A stretch of 64,000 nucleotides of DNA from Sneathiella aquimaris (GTDB taxonomy: Bacteria; Pseudomonadota; Alphaproteobacteria; Sneathiellales; Sneathiellaceae): assembly GCF_026409565.1 (NCBI RefSeq), contig NZ_CP112881.1:2341501-2405500 (forward strand), given 5' to 3'. The notes below the pieces were generated by a model. It was given only the letters and a program-made list of their open reading frames with translations. It ran no database searches and was not told where the DNA came from. Below, one piece after another: positions 1-8,607 of this stretch. The number at the start of each line of letters is the position of its first letter. Position 1 is the first letter of the stretch. Made by a program: the position numbers and the translations under genes.

Positions 1-1
1 G

Positions 2-562
2 CCCGCTTATATGTCTAAATACCACGCCCTTTACCCGGCAATTGAGATTGAGTTGGTGACGGGAACCGCAGGCGCGTTGCTGACCCGCCTTCAAAAGTAT
101 GAAATTGAAGCGGCGTTTGTTGCTGAGCCACTGACGGACCCGACCCTTGATAGCCTTTCGGTTTTTGAAGAGCAACTGGTACTGATTGCCCCATCTAACT
201 ACCCTTCTTTGGAAATTGGCGTTAATTTAAATGGTCGCCCGTTGATCGCGTTTGAAGTTGGCTGCGCCTATCGACGTTATCTGGAGCGATGGTTGATGGA
301 GAATGAAATTTTTCCGTCCGCAACACATTCGTTAAGTTCTTATCTGGCTATTCTTGCCTCCGTCTCGGCGGGAAGTGGCTTTAGTGTGATCCCCCAGTCC
401 GTGTTGTCACGGGTGCAATTGGACGGTACATTTCAGACGCTGCCTCTAGACGGTGAGTATGCTCACATTCAGACCCTCCTAGCTTGGCGAAGGGATTTCT
501 CTTCTCCTCGCCTTGACTGCCTGAAGGCTCTTCTTACACAACAAAATACTAGATCTCGTTGA
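2..562 (+). CDS. LysR-type regulator, C-terminal part (gene cut by window start)
   Basis: The frame is open from base 2, so the gene begins outside the window and the ATG at 11 is internal. The 186 visible residues look like the effector-binding (periplasmic-binding-protein-like) half of a LysR regulator. They show the 'YPAIEIELVTG' strand, the 'EAAFVAEPL' turn, the 'LVLIAPSNYP' strand and the 'SAGSGFSVIPQSVL' region typical of the fold. The N-terminal winged helix is not in view, so the target and ligand cannot be judged. The stop codon lies inside a terminator-like hairpin, and the next gene converges on it. Confidence 0.85.
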   Translation, partial: PAYMSKYHALYPAIEIELVTGTAGALLTRLQKYEIEAAFVAEPLTDPTLDSLSVFEEQLVLIAPSNYPSLEIGVNLNGRPLIAFEVGCAYRRYLERWLMENEIFPSATHSLSSYLAILASVSAGSGFSVIPQSVLSRVQLDGTFQTLPLDGEYAHIQTLLAWRRDFSSPRLDCLKALLTQQNTRSR

Positions 563-584
563 ACAGACAATACTCAACGAGATC
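552..584. terminator. Hairpin between convergent genes, probable bidirectional terminator
   Basis: A perfect 11-bp inverted repeat (552-562 and 574-584, arm GATCTCGTTGA) with an 11-nt loop overlaps the LysR stop codon. It is followed on the plus strand by a T-rich stretch (597-604). It sits in the 41-bp gap between two convergent genes. Confidence 0.65.
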
Positions 585-603
585 AATAGGGTACGTTTAT
601 TTT

Positions 604-1707
604 TTAGACCAATTCTGCAAGTGATTTAGCAGAGTAATCTTCCAGTTCATCCATGCGGCCTTCGCGCACTTTCTTTGGCCATTCCGGATCCTGAATAAGG
701 GCGCGGCCAACGGCCACCAGATCAAATTCATCTGTCTCCAGCCGGTCGCCGAGATCCTCAAAACTGCGGGTCCCGGAGTCTTCGCCCTTAAACGATGACA
801 TCATGTCTTTGGACAGACCAACACTTCCCACCGTGATAGTTGGCAGACCTGTCAGTTTTTTCGTCCATCCTGCAAGATTTAATGGGCTACCCTCAAATTC
901 CGGTTCCCAATATCGGCGGGTTGAGCAGTGGAAAATATCGACTCCCGCCTCAACCAGTGGCTTAAGAAACGCGGCCAGCTCTTCTGGGCTTTCGGCCAAA
1001 CGGGCACTATAATCCTGCTGCTTCCATTGGGAGAACCGAAAAACAATTGGATATTCATCGCCCGTTGCGGCCCGAATGGCAGCGACAATTCTGGCGGCAA
1101 ATGATGTCCGTTTTACTTGGTCACCACCATATTCGTCTTCCCGCCGGTTCATCTGTTCCCAAAAGAACTGATCGATCAGATATCCATGGGCACCATGAAT
1201 TTCCACGCCGTCAAATCCGATATTCTTGGCGGCCGTTGCGGCATCCGCATAGGCCTTGACCAGAAACTCAATCTCGTCTTCTGTTAAGGGCTCGGCGATT
1301 TTCTTTTCATTGTGCAAGATGCCAGAGGGACTGGCGTTCGGCAGTTCAGGATTAGGTGCCTCGTTTGCCCGCCGTGCCATTCCAACATGCCAGATTTGCG
1401 GCATAATCTTGCCGCCAGCTCCGTGAACAGCCTTTACCACATTTTCCCAGCCGGCCAATGCTTTTTCACCGTAGAAATGAGGAACATTGGGGTGTGGAGA
1501 CGCAACAGGATCGTTCACCACAGTCCCTTCCGTAATGATAAGCCCGGTTCCCCCTTCTACACGGCGACGATAGTAGTCGGCCACATTCTGGCCCGGGACG
1601 CCATCTGGCGAAAAAAACCGGGTCATTGGTGCCATCACCAACCGATTGGGCAACGAAAGTTTTGGAGAAGAAAACGGCGAAAAGAGTTTGTCAAGTTTAC
1701 GGGGCAC
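604..1707 (-). CDS. Old yellow enzyme-family NADH:flavin oxidoreductase
   Basis: This is a 367-residue FMN TIM-barrel ene-reductase of normal length. Seen: 'NRLVMAPMTRF' near residue 22 (FMN phosphate and flavin-tuning region), 'PQIWHVGMARR' near 103, and 'FDGVEIHGAHGYLIDQF' near 165 with the active-site His pair. 'TVGSVGL' and 'DLVAVGRALIQDP' near the C-terminus bind the FMN phosphate. The family reduces activated C=C bonds of enones or nitro compounds with NAD(P)H. The start is a GTG with AGGA about 8 nt upstream. The physiological substrate is not evident. It may belong with the flavin monooxygenase-like gene that follows on the same strand, but about 105 bp separate them. Confidence 0.9.
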   Translation of the reverse strand: MPRKLDKLFSPFSSPKLSLPNRLVMAPMTRFFSPDGVPGQNVADYYRRRVEGGTGLIITEGTVVNDPVASPHPNVPHFYGEKALAGWENVVKAVHGAGGKIMPQIWHVGMARRANEAPNPELPNASPSGILHNEKKIAEPLTEDEIEFLVKAYADAATAAKNIGFDGVEIHGAHGYLIDQFFWEQMNRREDEYGGDQVKRTSFAARIVAAIRAATGDEYPIVFRFSQWKQQDYSARLAESPEELAAFLKPLVEAGVDIFHCSTRRYWEPEFEGSPLNLAGWTKKLTGLPTITVGSVGLSKDMMSSFKGEDSGTRSFEDLGDRLETDEFDLVAVGRALIQDPEWPKKVREGRMDELEDYSAKSLAELV

Positions 1708-1812
1708 AGCTTGTTCCTATTATTTATTCATCGTTAGACTGTTTTTTAATATAGCTACTAAAAACGTAGTTAAAAGTATAGCTTTTTTTCAATCCCCTAT
1801 TTCACCGCCTCT

Positions 1813-3009
1813 TTATAGCTGGGCAGTGTTTGTTTCCACGCCGACAAATAACCTTCCGACCAACTCCAGCGTCGCGTCGCTGACCATCATATGCTGAGTC
1901 GCTACATGGACGTCTCTGAAATGGCGCTGCAACGGGCTTTTAGCATAGACAGACGTTCCTCCGCCCAACCGATACATTCGGTCAATAACCCTGGCGGCCG
2001 AGTTGGTCGCATGGGTTGTCGCCAATCTGATATCCCGGCGATCCTCAATGCTCGGCTCTTCTCCTTGCGTCGCCTTTTGCCAACTTCTTGAAATGGACTC
2101 ATAGAAAAACAGGCGGGCCGCCCGCAATTCCGCTTCCGCTTTGGCCACCTGACTTTGAGTTGATGGTTTTAGAGCAAGCGGCTTGCTACTTCCCTGCGGC
2201 GTCTTCTCGCTTGCAAATCCGACCAGTTCATCCAACGACGCCCGCGCAAGACCCAAAGCAACGGCGGCAATTCCAATGCCAAGCAGTGCAAAAATAGGAA
2301 ATTTATGAATGGCACCGTCTGGGGCGGACATCCGGGTGGCATCAAATGTCATGTCTTCAGGCACGAACAAATCCCGCACCCGAAAATCGGTTGAACCGGT
2401 CGCTTTCAACCCTGAAACCTGCCAGGTATCAAGCAACTCGATCTCAGTCGTTGGCATAAAGAAGGCTCGTTGATCCGGGCGGCCATCCGATGTCTTGAGA
2501 ATTGTACCTTCAGAGTCAGTTACAAACCCTCCTCCCGATATATAAGCCGCATTTCGGGACCCTGACCCCCACTGCCACTGTCCGGTTAACCGATACCCTC
2601 TCCTGTCACCCTGAACCGTTTTGACAGCCCGCCCCATTGGCGCGAAGACACCAGCGGTAATGGCCTTTGGATCCGAGTGAAAAATCCGCCGGGCTGCGTC
2701 CTCTGGCAGGTTTGAAACGGATATTGCCGAGGTAATACCAATAAAAACAACCCATGCGACCGAACCATCTGCATAGGCCAGATATTCTGTGACTGCCGCA
2801 TAATCTAGCGGAGATTTCTCCAATCCATGGAGGCTTTTTGGTGTGCATAATCGATAAAGACCCGTTTCTGCAATCCGATCGGCAAGATCCTGTGAGACAT
2901 ATCCCTGTACCTCAAACTCGCTTGCCCGCGTCCGAATTTCTTCAGAAAAGCTTTTGGCAATATTCATCACATCCTCTGACGGATTTAGCATGGTTTGAAA
3001 TGCTGTCAT
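1813..3009 (-). CDS. Acyl-CoA dehydrogenase-fold flavin monooxygenase-like protein
   Basis: This 398-residue protein has the acyl-CoA dehydrogenase fold: an N-terminal helical part, a middle beta part around 'GQWQWGSGSRNAAYISGGG' (about residues 143-161), and a C-terminal helical bundle ending 'FRDVHVATQHMMVSD'. These features fit the group D two-component flavin monooxygenase oxygenase subunits (HpaB-C2, HsaA, DszC type) better than true acyl-CoA dehydrogenases. That assignment is inference, and the catalytic Glu of dehydrogenases was not located. A strong ribosome-binding site (GGGGGA) supports the ATG at 3009. The divergent AraC gene 92 bp away is the obvious candidate regulator. The substrate is unknown. 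Confidence 0.75.
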   Translation of the reverse strand: MTAFQTMLNPSEDVMNIAKSFSEEIRTRASEFEVQGYVSQDLADRIAETGLYRLCTPKSLHGLEKSPLDYAAVTEYLAYADGSVAWVVFIGITSAISVSNLPEDAARRIFHSDPKAITAGVFAPMGRAVKTVQGDRRGYRLTGQWQWGSGSRNAAYISGGGFVTDSEGTILKTSDGRPDQRAFFMPTTEIELLDTWQVSGLKATGSTDFRVRDLFVPEDMTFDATRMSAPDGAIHKFPIFALLGIGIAAVALGLARASLDELVGFASEKTPQGSSKPLALKPSTQSQVAKAEAELRAARLFFYESISRSWQKATQGEEPSIEDRRDIRLATTHATNSAARVIDRMYRLGGGTSVYAKSPLQRHFRDVHVATQHMMVSDATLELVGRLFVGVETNTAQL

Positions 3010-3101
3010 TTAGTCCCCCGATTAATTTCTGTTTTCATAATGCGGATAAACGCGTTACACAAAAAGGGCAAAAAGGGACAACATGATAGGCAATACAGGA
3101 C

Positions 3102-4079
3102 ATGATAAAGCGCCTCGCTTTTGAAAATTCGCTTTTTTCTTTCCTTGAAAAGGAACGAATACCCACATTGCCAATCAAGCAGCAGCTTGAAACATGCAAT
3201 GAGGACCGCCTTACCAGACTGAGACTTCTTGCCTATTATGCCGTTCAAGAGAGTCAGGAAAAACGCCTCGGTTTAATCGTGGGCCTTAAAACCACTACAT
3301 TATCCTATGGCATCTTGGGACATGCGATATTGCATTGTGATACCCTTCTAAAGTCACAGCAGTTAATGCTGGATCATATCTGGGTTTTACAACCGACCCC
3401 GCGAAATCCTGTCAGTCTTGAACTTTCCGGGCAGCGCATGGCAATTCGCTATTTACTGCCTCCTCTCTGGCCTGAAATACCGGATTTCTTTCTGGATCTG
3501 TTTTTTTCGGCAAATCTGGCACGGGCACGCGAACTCACGGGGCATCCTTTAGACACCTGCCGACTGGAACTTACAAGGGACAAGCCCGATGATTACAGTC
3601 GCTATGAAAAACTGTTGGGGATTCCGGTCTCCTATGCGCAGCCCCATGATCGGTTAATATATGACCGGGCCTTTGCAGAACGCCCTTTGTCAGCATCCTA
3701 TATTTCTCATTCGGCCGCTTATCGGGAACAATGCAAATTAATCCTGTCACGGATGCATTCTTCTTCAGGGCTCACTGAACATATTCGTAAAATAATCATG
3801 GAGGATCGTTCGCGCTCACTCACCATGCGAAACGTGGCGGATCTCCTCAATCAGGATACCAGAACCCTGCGGCGTCATCTTGAAAAAGAAGGCACCAGTT
3901 TTCGCGACATTCAAAATGAAGTGCGGTGTCATATCGCCTGCCAGTATTTAACGGATACTGATCTGTCGGTAGCCGATATTGCCGTGCTATCCGGTTATTT
4001 CGACGCCCCCACCTTTAGCCGCGCCTTCAAAGGATGGACCGGAAAAACGCCTCCTGAATACAGAAAAAATAAAAACTAA
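3102..4079 (+). CDS. AraC-family transcriptional regulator (arabinose-binding-domain type)
   Basis: The 325-residue protein has an N-terminal ligand domain of the OruR/ArgR-like type (about residues 20-210). The C-terminal double helix-turn-helix is clear: 'TMRNVADLLNQDTRTLRRHLEKEG' then 'SVADIAVLSGYFDAPTFSRAFKGW' followed by 'TGKTPPEYRK'. It is divergent from the monooxygenase-like gene at 1813-3009, with the shared promoter region in the 92-bp gap. It therefore probably controls that gene and perhaps the old yellow enzyme. The effector is not known. Confidence 0.88.
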   Translation: MIKRLAFENSLFSFLEKERIPTLPIKQQLETCNEDRLTRLRLLAYYAVQESQEKRLGLIVGLKTTTLSYGILGHAILHCDTLLKSQQLMLDHIWVLQPTPRNPVSLELSGQRMAIRYLLPPLWPEIPDFFLDLFFSANLARARELTGHPLDTCRLELTRDKPDDYSRYEKLLGIPVSYAQPHDRLIYDRAFAERPLSASYISHSAAYREQCKLILSRMHSSSGLTEHIRKIIMEDRSRSLTMRNVADLLNQDTRTLRRHLEKEGTSFRDIQNEVRCHIACQYLTDTDLSVADIAVLSGYFDAPTFSRAFKGWTGKTPPEYRKNKN

Positions 4080-4101
4080 TTCAATTATTTAAACAAAAAC
4101 C

Positions 4102-4686
4102 CTAAATCAATTTCTGAATTCTCTCCTGAAGCATAGGAATGACATCAACTTCAAACCAGGGGTTGCGTTTCAGCCAAATATTATTTCGAGGACTAGGGTG
4201 TGGGAGGACAACAATATCTGGCCAGTATTCCTGCCAGTTTTTGACAGTGTCAGTCACTGTTTTTCGCTTCCGGTCCCCCAAATGCCAATCCATCGCATAT
4301 TGCCCGATAACAAGCGTAAGGCGGACAGAGGATAATTTTCTCATCAGCCGCGAACGCCATGCTTCTGCACATTCAGGCCGCGGGGGAAGATCTCCTGATT
4401 TACCCGTTCCTGGAAAACAGAACCCCATTGGAACGATGTTGATTTTCGTATCGTCGTAAAATTGGTCCCGTTCTATGCCCATCCATTGACGCAGTCGATC
4501 CCCACTGGGGTCATTAAACGGGATCCCGGTTTCATGTACGCGGCGCCCGGGCGCTTGACCAACAACAAGAATGGGCGCCGAAGCGGAGGCCTGAACAACC
4601 GGCCGCGGGCCCTCTGGTAAAACAGAATGACACAGACGGCAGGCCTGAATTTGAGTAAGAAGTATGTCGAGTGTTTCTGTGCTCAT
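4102..4686 (-). CDS. Uracil-DNA glycosylase family protein, probable 4Fe-4S type
   Basis: From the ATG at 4686 (GGAG upstream) the protein is 194 residues. A longer in-frame reading to 4797 lacks a comparable ribosome-binding site. Seen: 'ILVVGQAPG' near residue 40 (uracil-site motif A), the downstream 'GIPFNDPSGDRL' loop, and 'LPHPSPRN' near 165 (motif B, DNA minor-groove loop). Four cysteines at about 16, 19, 90 and 106 have the C-x2-C ... C-x15-C spacing of the iron-sulfur cluster in family 4/5 glycosylases. The family removes uracil from DNA in base-excision repair. It converges with the AraC gene (22-bp gap). Confidence 0.85.
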   Translation of the reverse strand: MSTETLDILLTQIQACRLCHSVLPEGPRPVVQASASAPILVVGQAPGRRVHETGIPFNDPSGDRLRQWMGIERDQFYDDTKINIVPMGFCFPGTGKSGDLPPRPECAEAWRSRLMRKLSSVRLTLVIGQYAMDWHLGDRKRKTVTDTVKNWQEYWPDIVVLPHPSPRNNIWLKRNPWFEVDVIPMLQERIQKLI

Positions 4687-4803
4687 TTTGGCTCCTTCGC
4701 AAAAACCATAAGCCAGAGAAACACTTTCGTCTTGCGTTTTTTGACCGCCGGACAACAGGCATAAAAATTTGCCCGGCCCGACGGAAACAAAAACCAATGG
4801 TGC

Positions 4804-6090
4804 TTAACGGCCAAACCCTGCGATTTCAGGAAGCCACAACGCTAAACCGGGTATCATCATTACAAGGAACAGCCCCAGCAGCATCAACAGGACATACGGC
4901 AAAGACCCCCGTATGACTTCGGCCAAGGGGGCATTGGCAATGCCTTTGATAACAAACAGGTTCATGCCAACCGGCGGGGTAATCAAGGCAAGCTCCAGAT
5001 TGATCATTAACAAAATGCCGTACCAGATCAGATTAATATCCAACTGAATAAGAGCCGGTAAAATGATCGGTGTTGTAATCAGAATGATGGAAATGGTCTC
5101 GAGAAACATACCCAACACAAAGATAACCAGCATTACCACCAGAATGAAACTAAGTGGAGACAATCCAAGGGCGGTCACACTTTCCATAAGCTCAATTGGC
5201 AGACGAATAATTGTCACCGCATGCCCAAACATGGCTGCCGCTGCCAAAATCATAAACAGCATTGCGGTTGTACGAACCGTTTCATACGCCGTTTCACCCA
5301 GCTCTTTAAAACCGAAATTCCGATACACAAACGCACCGACAAGAAGCGCGTAAATACAGCCAATTGAAGCCGCTTCCGACGCGGTAAATATCCCTGAATA
5401 TATGCCTCCAAGGACCAGCGGTGGCATTAATAACGACCAGATTGAACGCTTTAGGGCAGAACCACAATTTTTCCAGCCAATCCAGCTGCTATCTTTCCGT
5501 TCTTTCTGGAAATAGGCTTGCGAAATGCAATGAAAAGCAAAGATCAGGGCCATTAAAATACCCGGAACAAAACCCGCTAAAAACAAGGCGCCAATGGAGG
5601 TTTCTGTCACAATCGCATACAGAATAAGGGGCCCCGACGGCGGGATAAGAATACCCAACGTTCCGCCCGCAGCGATGACACCATAGGCATCCCTTGGTCG
5701 ATATCCAAACCGTTGCATCTGCGGAATAGCACTGGAACCAATGGTCAACGCCGTTGCAACCGATGAGCCGGAAATGGCGGCAAAGATTGTGCAGGAGAGA
5801 ACGGTCGCAACACCCAATCCCCCTTTAAAATGCCCCACCATCGCGTTTGCCGCTTCATAAAGATCATCCACTACTCTGGATTTGATCATTACATGGGCCA
5901 TAAATGCAAACATGGGGATTGCTGTCAGCAAACCATTATCCAGTTTGGCAAAAACCGTATCTGCGACGCTGGAAATGCTGCCTTCTGTCACAAGCATGAT
6001 TGCAACGGAAGCCAGGCCGAGGCCTGCAAAAATTGGCATCCCCGTTAATAAAAGAACGATCAGAAGACAGAGAATAAAAAACGTTGCCAT
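4804..6090 (-). CDS. dctM: TRAP transporter large permease (DctM type)
   Basis: A 428-residue hydrophobic protein with about 11-12 membrane segments and no signal peptide. It has TRAP large-subunit hallmarks: 'GSSVATALTIGSSAIPQM' around residues 107-124, 'AAGGTLGILIPPSGPLILYAIVTETSIGALFLAG' around 140-173, and 'LALITPPVGMNLFVIKGIA' near 370-388. It carries the Na+-driven translocation path of a tripartite importer. It overlaps the small permease by one base, and the binding protein, a CoA-lyase and a CoA-transferase lie upstream in the same operon. The cargo is therefore probably a carboxylate destined for CoA activation. Confidence 0.93.
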   Translation of the reverse strand: MATFFILCLLIVLLLTGMPIFAGLGLASVAIMLVTEGSISSVADTVFAKLDNGLLTAIPMFAFMAHVMIKSRVVDDLYEAANAMVGHFKGGLGVATVLSCTIFAAISGSSVATALTIGSSAIPQMQRFGYRPRDAYGVIAAGGTLGILIPPSGPLILYAIVTETSIGALFLAGFVPGILMALIFAFHCISQAYFQKERKDSSWIGWKNCGSALKRSIWSLLMPPLVLGGIYSGIFTASEAASIGCIYALLVGAFVYRNFGFKELGETAYETVRTTAMLFMILAAAAMFGHAVTIIRLPIELMESVTALGLSPLSFILVVMLVIFVLGMFLETISIILITTPIILPALIQLDINLIWYGILLMINLELALITPPVGMNLFVIKGIANAPLAEVIRGSLPYVLLMLLGLFLVMMIPGLALWLPEIAGFGR

Positions 6091-6623
6091 TATTTCTGCC
6101 TCTTTCCGACAAGTAAATCAATCGCACGGGAAATCGCGAGAAGCATCAATAAACCGCCCCCAACCAACAGGAATGACTGCGGTATCCATAAGGGAGCCTC
6201 AAGATAACCATCCGAATACACGCCGATATTCCAGGAAAACTCTACAGCGGCCCAACCGCTAATTAACAGAACGCCTGCGACAAAGGCAGTAGATACGTAT
6301 CCCCAAATCCCCAATATCTTCGCGGAAATACCCCGCGCTTTTGAAGACAATAAATCAACGCTGATATGCTCGCCCTTGCGCAAAGTTTCGGCCGCCCCCA
6401 ACATAACAATCGCAACGACGAGAAAACCAGACAGCTCATCTGTCCAGGTGAGCGGGGTTCCAAACACATAGCGTTGAAGAACGCTATATCCTGTAATTGC
6501 CAGGGTAAAAACAATAAGGACAGCGCTCAACACCGCCGCCAGCTTTGCAAGAAAGCCTAAAGCCCTGCCGTGAAAAGAAGGGGAGTTATCCCCCCCTTCC
6601 TCATATTCATCTGACATTTTCAT
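6090..6623 (-). CDS. dctQ: TRAP transporter small permease (DctQ type)
   Basis: 177 residues with four predicted membrane helices (about 26-48, 62-80, 105-126 and 142-165). 'LTWTDELSGFLVVAIVMLGAAETLRKGEHISVDLL' contains the family's W-x-[ED]-E...G...H-I pattern. It pairs with the large permease, whose start overlaps its stop. Two near-adjacent Met codons (6623 and 6617) are possible starts. The 14-bp gap to the binding-protein gene indicates one transcript. Confidence 0.92.
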   Translation of the reverse strand: MKMSDEYEEGGDNSPSFHGRALGFLAKLAAVLSAVLIVFTLAITGYSVLQRYVFGTPLTWTDELSGFLVVAIVMLGAAETLRKGEHISVDLLSSKARGISAKILGIWGYVSTAFVAGVLLISGWAAVEFSWNIGVYSDGYLEAPLWIPQSFLLVGGGLLMLLAISRAIDLLVGKRQK

Positions 6624-6637
6624 GAAAAGTGATCAGA

Positions 6638-7636
6638 TTATAGTTTACTGATAAGCTCAAGCAGCTTCTTACCATCGTCACCAGAAGCTTCTCCGAACGC
6701 TTTATCGAAGGCCGGAGACATTTTTGCTTTCAAGGCTGCAATATCTTCGTCTGTCGCGATATGAACCTTCATGCCTTTTTCTTTCAACTGACCCGGTGCT
6801 TTTGCAGCAGACACTTCAGAGGCTTCAATCGCCCAGACAGCGGCTTTTTTGCCCGCTTCATCAACAGCGGCTTTTCCTTTGGCAGACAGGCCGTCATACC
6901 ATTTTGGATTTACATAGCCATGGAAATAGATGCTGAACAAAGGCAACACGGTGACATGATCCTGAACTTCAAAATATTTCCGCGAAACAGCAGCAGAAAC
7001 GTCGGTCAGACCGGCATCGATAACACCAGTTGACAGCGCCTGATAGACTTTACTGCCAGACATCGCAGATGGCGCGGCGCCCATTGCAACAAATCCCGCA
7101 TCCGGAACCGGACCCAGTCCCCGAATTTTCACACCTTCAAAATCCGCAGGCTTGATCAGGCTTTTTCCACTGGACGTGATGGCTGTGCTGCGTGTTGTAA
7201 ACAGCCAGGTAACGTTTTTAACGCCCTTCGTCAGCAATTTTTCTTCAAGGAAACCAGCAGCTTCAGAACCATCCCATTTTTTCAGGGCATCCAGACTGGA
7301 TACCGCGAACGGGCCAAGCGTCACATTCATCAATGGAAGCGTTTTGCCCCACTGAGGATTAATTGAAAAAGCGCAATCGATATCACCTTTGGCAACGGCT
7401 GTTGCATTTTGTTTTGCGCCTGTCAGGCTGTTGGCACCAAAAACCTGAACGTCGATTTCACCGGCTGACAGGGTTTCAATTTCTGCCGCCCAGCGGTCAA
7501 TGACCTTGGCAATATGATGGGCCGGTGGCAACTGATGGCTACAGCGCATCTCGGTTGCGGCAGTTGCTTGTGTCACATTACCAAATGAAGCGGCAACAGC
7601 TAGAATACCTGCTGTTAACCCGAGTATTTTTTTCAT
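6638..7636 (-). CDS. dctP: TRAP transporter periplasmic substrate-binding protein (DctP type)
   Basis: The ATG at 7636 is preferred over 7672, because GGGAGAG lies just upstream and it puts a classical signal peptide first (MKKILGLTAGILAV..., likely cleaved after TQATA). The mature part has the DctP fold: 'SINPQWGKTLPLMN', 'LTKGVKNVTWLF', then 'ADFEGVKIRGLG' and 'MSGSKVYQALSTGVIDAG', which form the ligand-clamp region including the conserved Arg. It delivers the cargo to DctQM. The HMG-CoA-lyase-like gene ends 32 bp upstream. The cargo is inferred from the enzymes: a branched hydroxy-dicarboxylate or similar acid. Confidence 0.92.
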   Translation of the reverse strand: MKKILGLTAGILAVAASFGNVTQATAATEMRCSHQLPPAHHIAKVIDRWAAEIETLSAGEIDVQVFGANSLTGAKQNATAVAKGDIDCAFSINPQWGKTLPLMNVTLGPFAVSSLDALKKWDGSEAAGFLEEKLLTKGVKNVTWLFTTRSTAITSSGKSLIKPADFEGVKIRGLGPVPDAGFVAMGAAPSAMSGSKVYQALSTGVIDAGLTDVSAAVSRKYFEVQDHVTVLPLFSIYFHGYVNPKWYDGLSAKGKAAVDEAGKKAAVWAIEASEVSAAKAPGQLKEKGMKVHIATDEDIAALKAKMSPAFDKAFGEASGDDGKKLLELISKL

Positions 7637-7668
7637 CGTTTCTCTCCCTAAAAAATTCGATACTGATA

Positions 7669-8607
7669 TCAAGCCGGCCAGGATTTTGGCAGGCCTGCTT
7701 TCGCCACTGCCCCATAAAGAGGTTCTGTTGGCATTTCTTCTACAATAATTTTTCTGACTTCACGCAGGGCTTCGATATCGATCCCGGTCGCAAAACCACT
7801 ACTTTCACACAAAAAGACAAGATCTTCAAAAACCACATTTCCAGTGGCATTTGGGGCAAACGGACAACCACCCAGCCCCCCCATTGCGCCGTCCAGCAAC
7901 CAGACACCATTATCAAGCGCCGCTGATGCATTGGCGATGCCCATGCCGCGCGTATCATGCAAATGTACCCCGAAAGGACGCCCGTTAGAAATTCGGTTCA
8001 AATCGGCAGTGAGCGCTGCGATCTGTTTTGGTCCGGCATATCCCACGGTATCCGCCAGACTAACAAGATCGGCCCCCACTTCATAACATTTCTCTGCAAT
8101 CCGCAGCGTTTCTTTTGGGTCCACCGAACCGGCAATCGAACATCCGAATGACATCGCGATCCCGACATTGACCAACGGCTTATGATCTGACTGGTCCCGC
8201 ATCCGGCACAAATTCTCGACTTCAGAAAGGGTTTCGGCCCGGGTCCGCCTTGTATTTGCAAGATTATGCTCTTCAGTCGCTGAAACCACGCATCCGATTT
8301 CACCGACACCACTTGCAAGAGCATCGATGGTGCCGCGCTTGTTAAGGGCAAGAGCGGCACCATGCGCCCCGTCCAGTCGATTGATCGTGTCAATGACAGA
8401 AAGGACATCTGCAAACATGGGATATTTGGCGGCAGGTAAAAACGATCCGACTTCGAAATGCCGAACACCCGCCTGAAACTCCAGTTCAATCCAGCGTTTC
8501 TTGGCCGCGCTGTCCGGAAATGTTTTTACCATCTGAAGGCCATCGCGAAGACCTACCTCTCGAAGGCTGATGCGGTTTTCGGGATAAACCTCAAGAACAT
8601 CGGTCAT
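7669..8607 (-). CDS. HMG-CoA lyase-like enzyme (HMGL/DRE-TIM family)
   Basis: 312 residues, a DRE-TIM metallolyase. 'ISLREVGLRDGLQ' at the N-terminus carries the catalytic Arg-Asp, and 'FGVHLHDTRGMGIANA' near 200 carries the metal-binding His pair. 'GLGGCPFAPNATGNV' near 246 matches the HMG-CoA lyase signature loop with its Cys. The family cleaves 3-hydroxy-3-methylglutaryl-CoA or related tertiary-alcohol acyl-CoAs (for example citramalyl-CoA) to acetyl-CoA plus a keto acid. It overlaps the CoA-transferase by ATGA, so activation and cleavage are translationally coupled. Which acyl-CoA is used cannot be told from sequence. Confidence 0.88.
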   Translation of the reverse strand: MTDVLEVYPENRISLREVGLRDGLQMVKTFPDSAAKKRWIELEFQAGVRHFEVGSFLPAAKYPMFADVLSVIDTINRLDGAHGAALALNKRGTIDALASGVGEIGCVVSATEEHNLANTRRTRAETLSEVENLCRMRDQSDHKPLVNVGIAMSFGCSIAGSVDPKETLRIAEKCYEVGADLVSLADTVGYAGPKQIAALTADLNRISNGRPFGVHLHDTRGMGIANASAALDNGVWLLDGAMGGLGGCPFAPNATGNVVFEDLVFLCESSGFATGIDIEALREVRKIIVEEMPTEPLYGAVAKAGLPKSWPA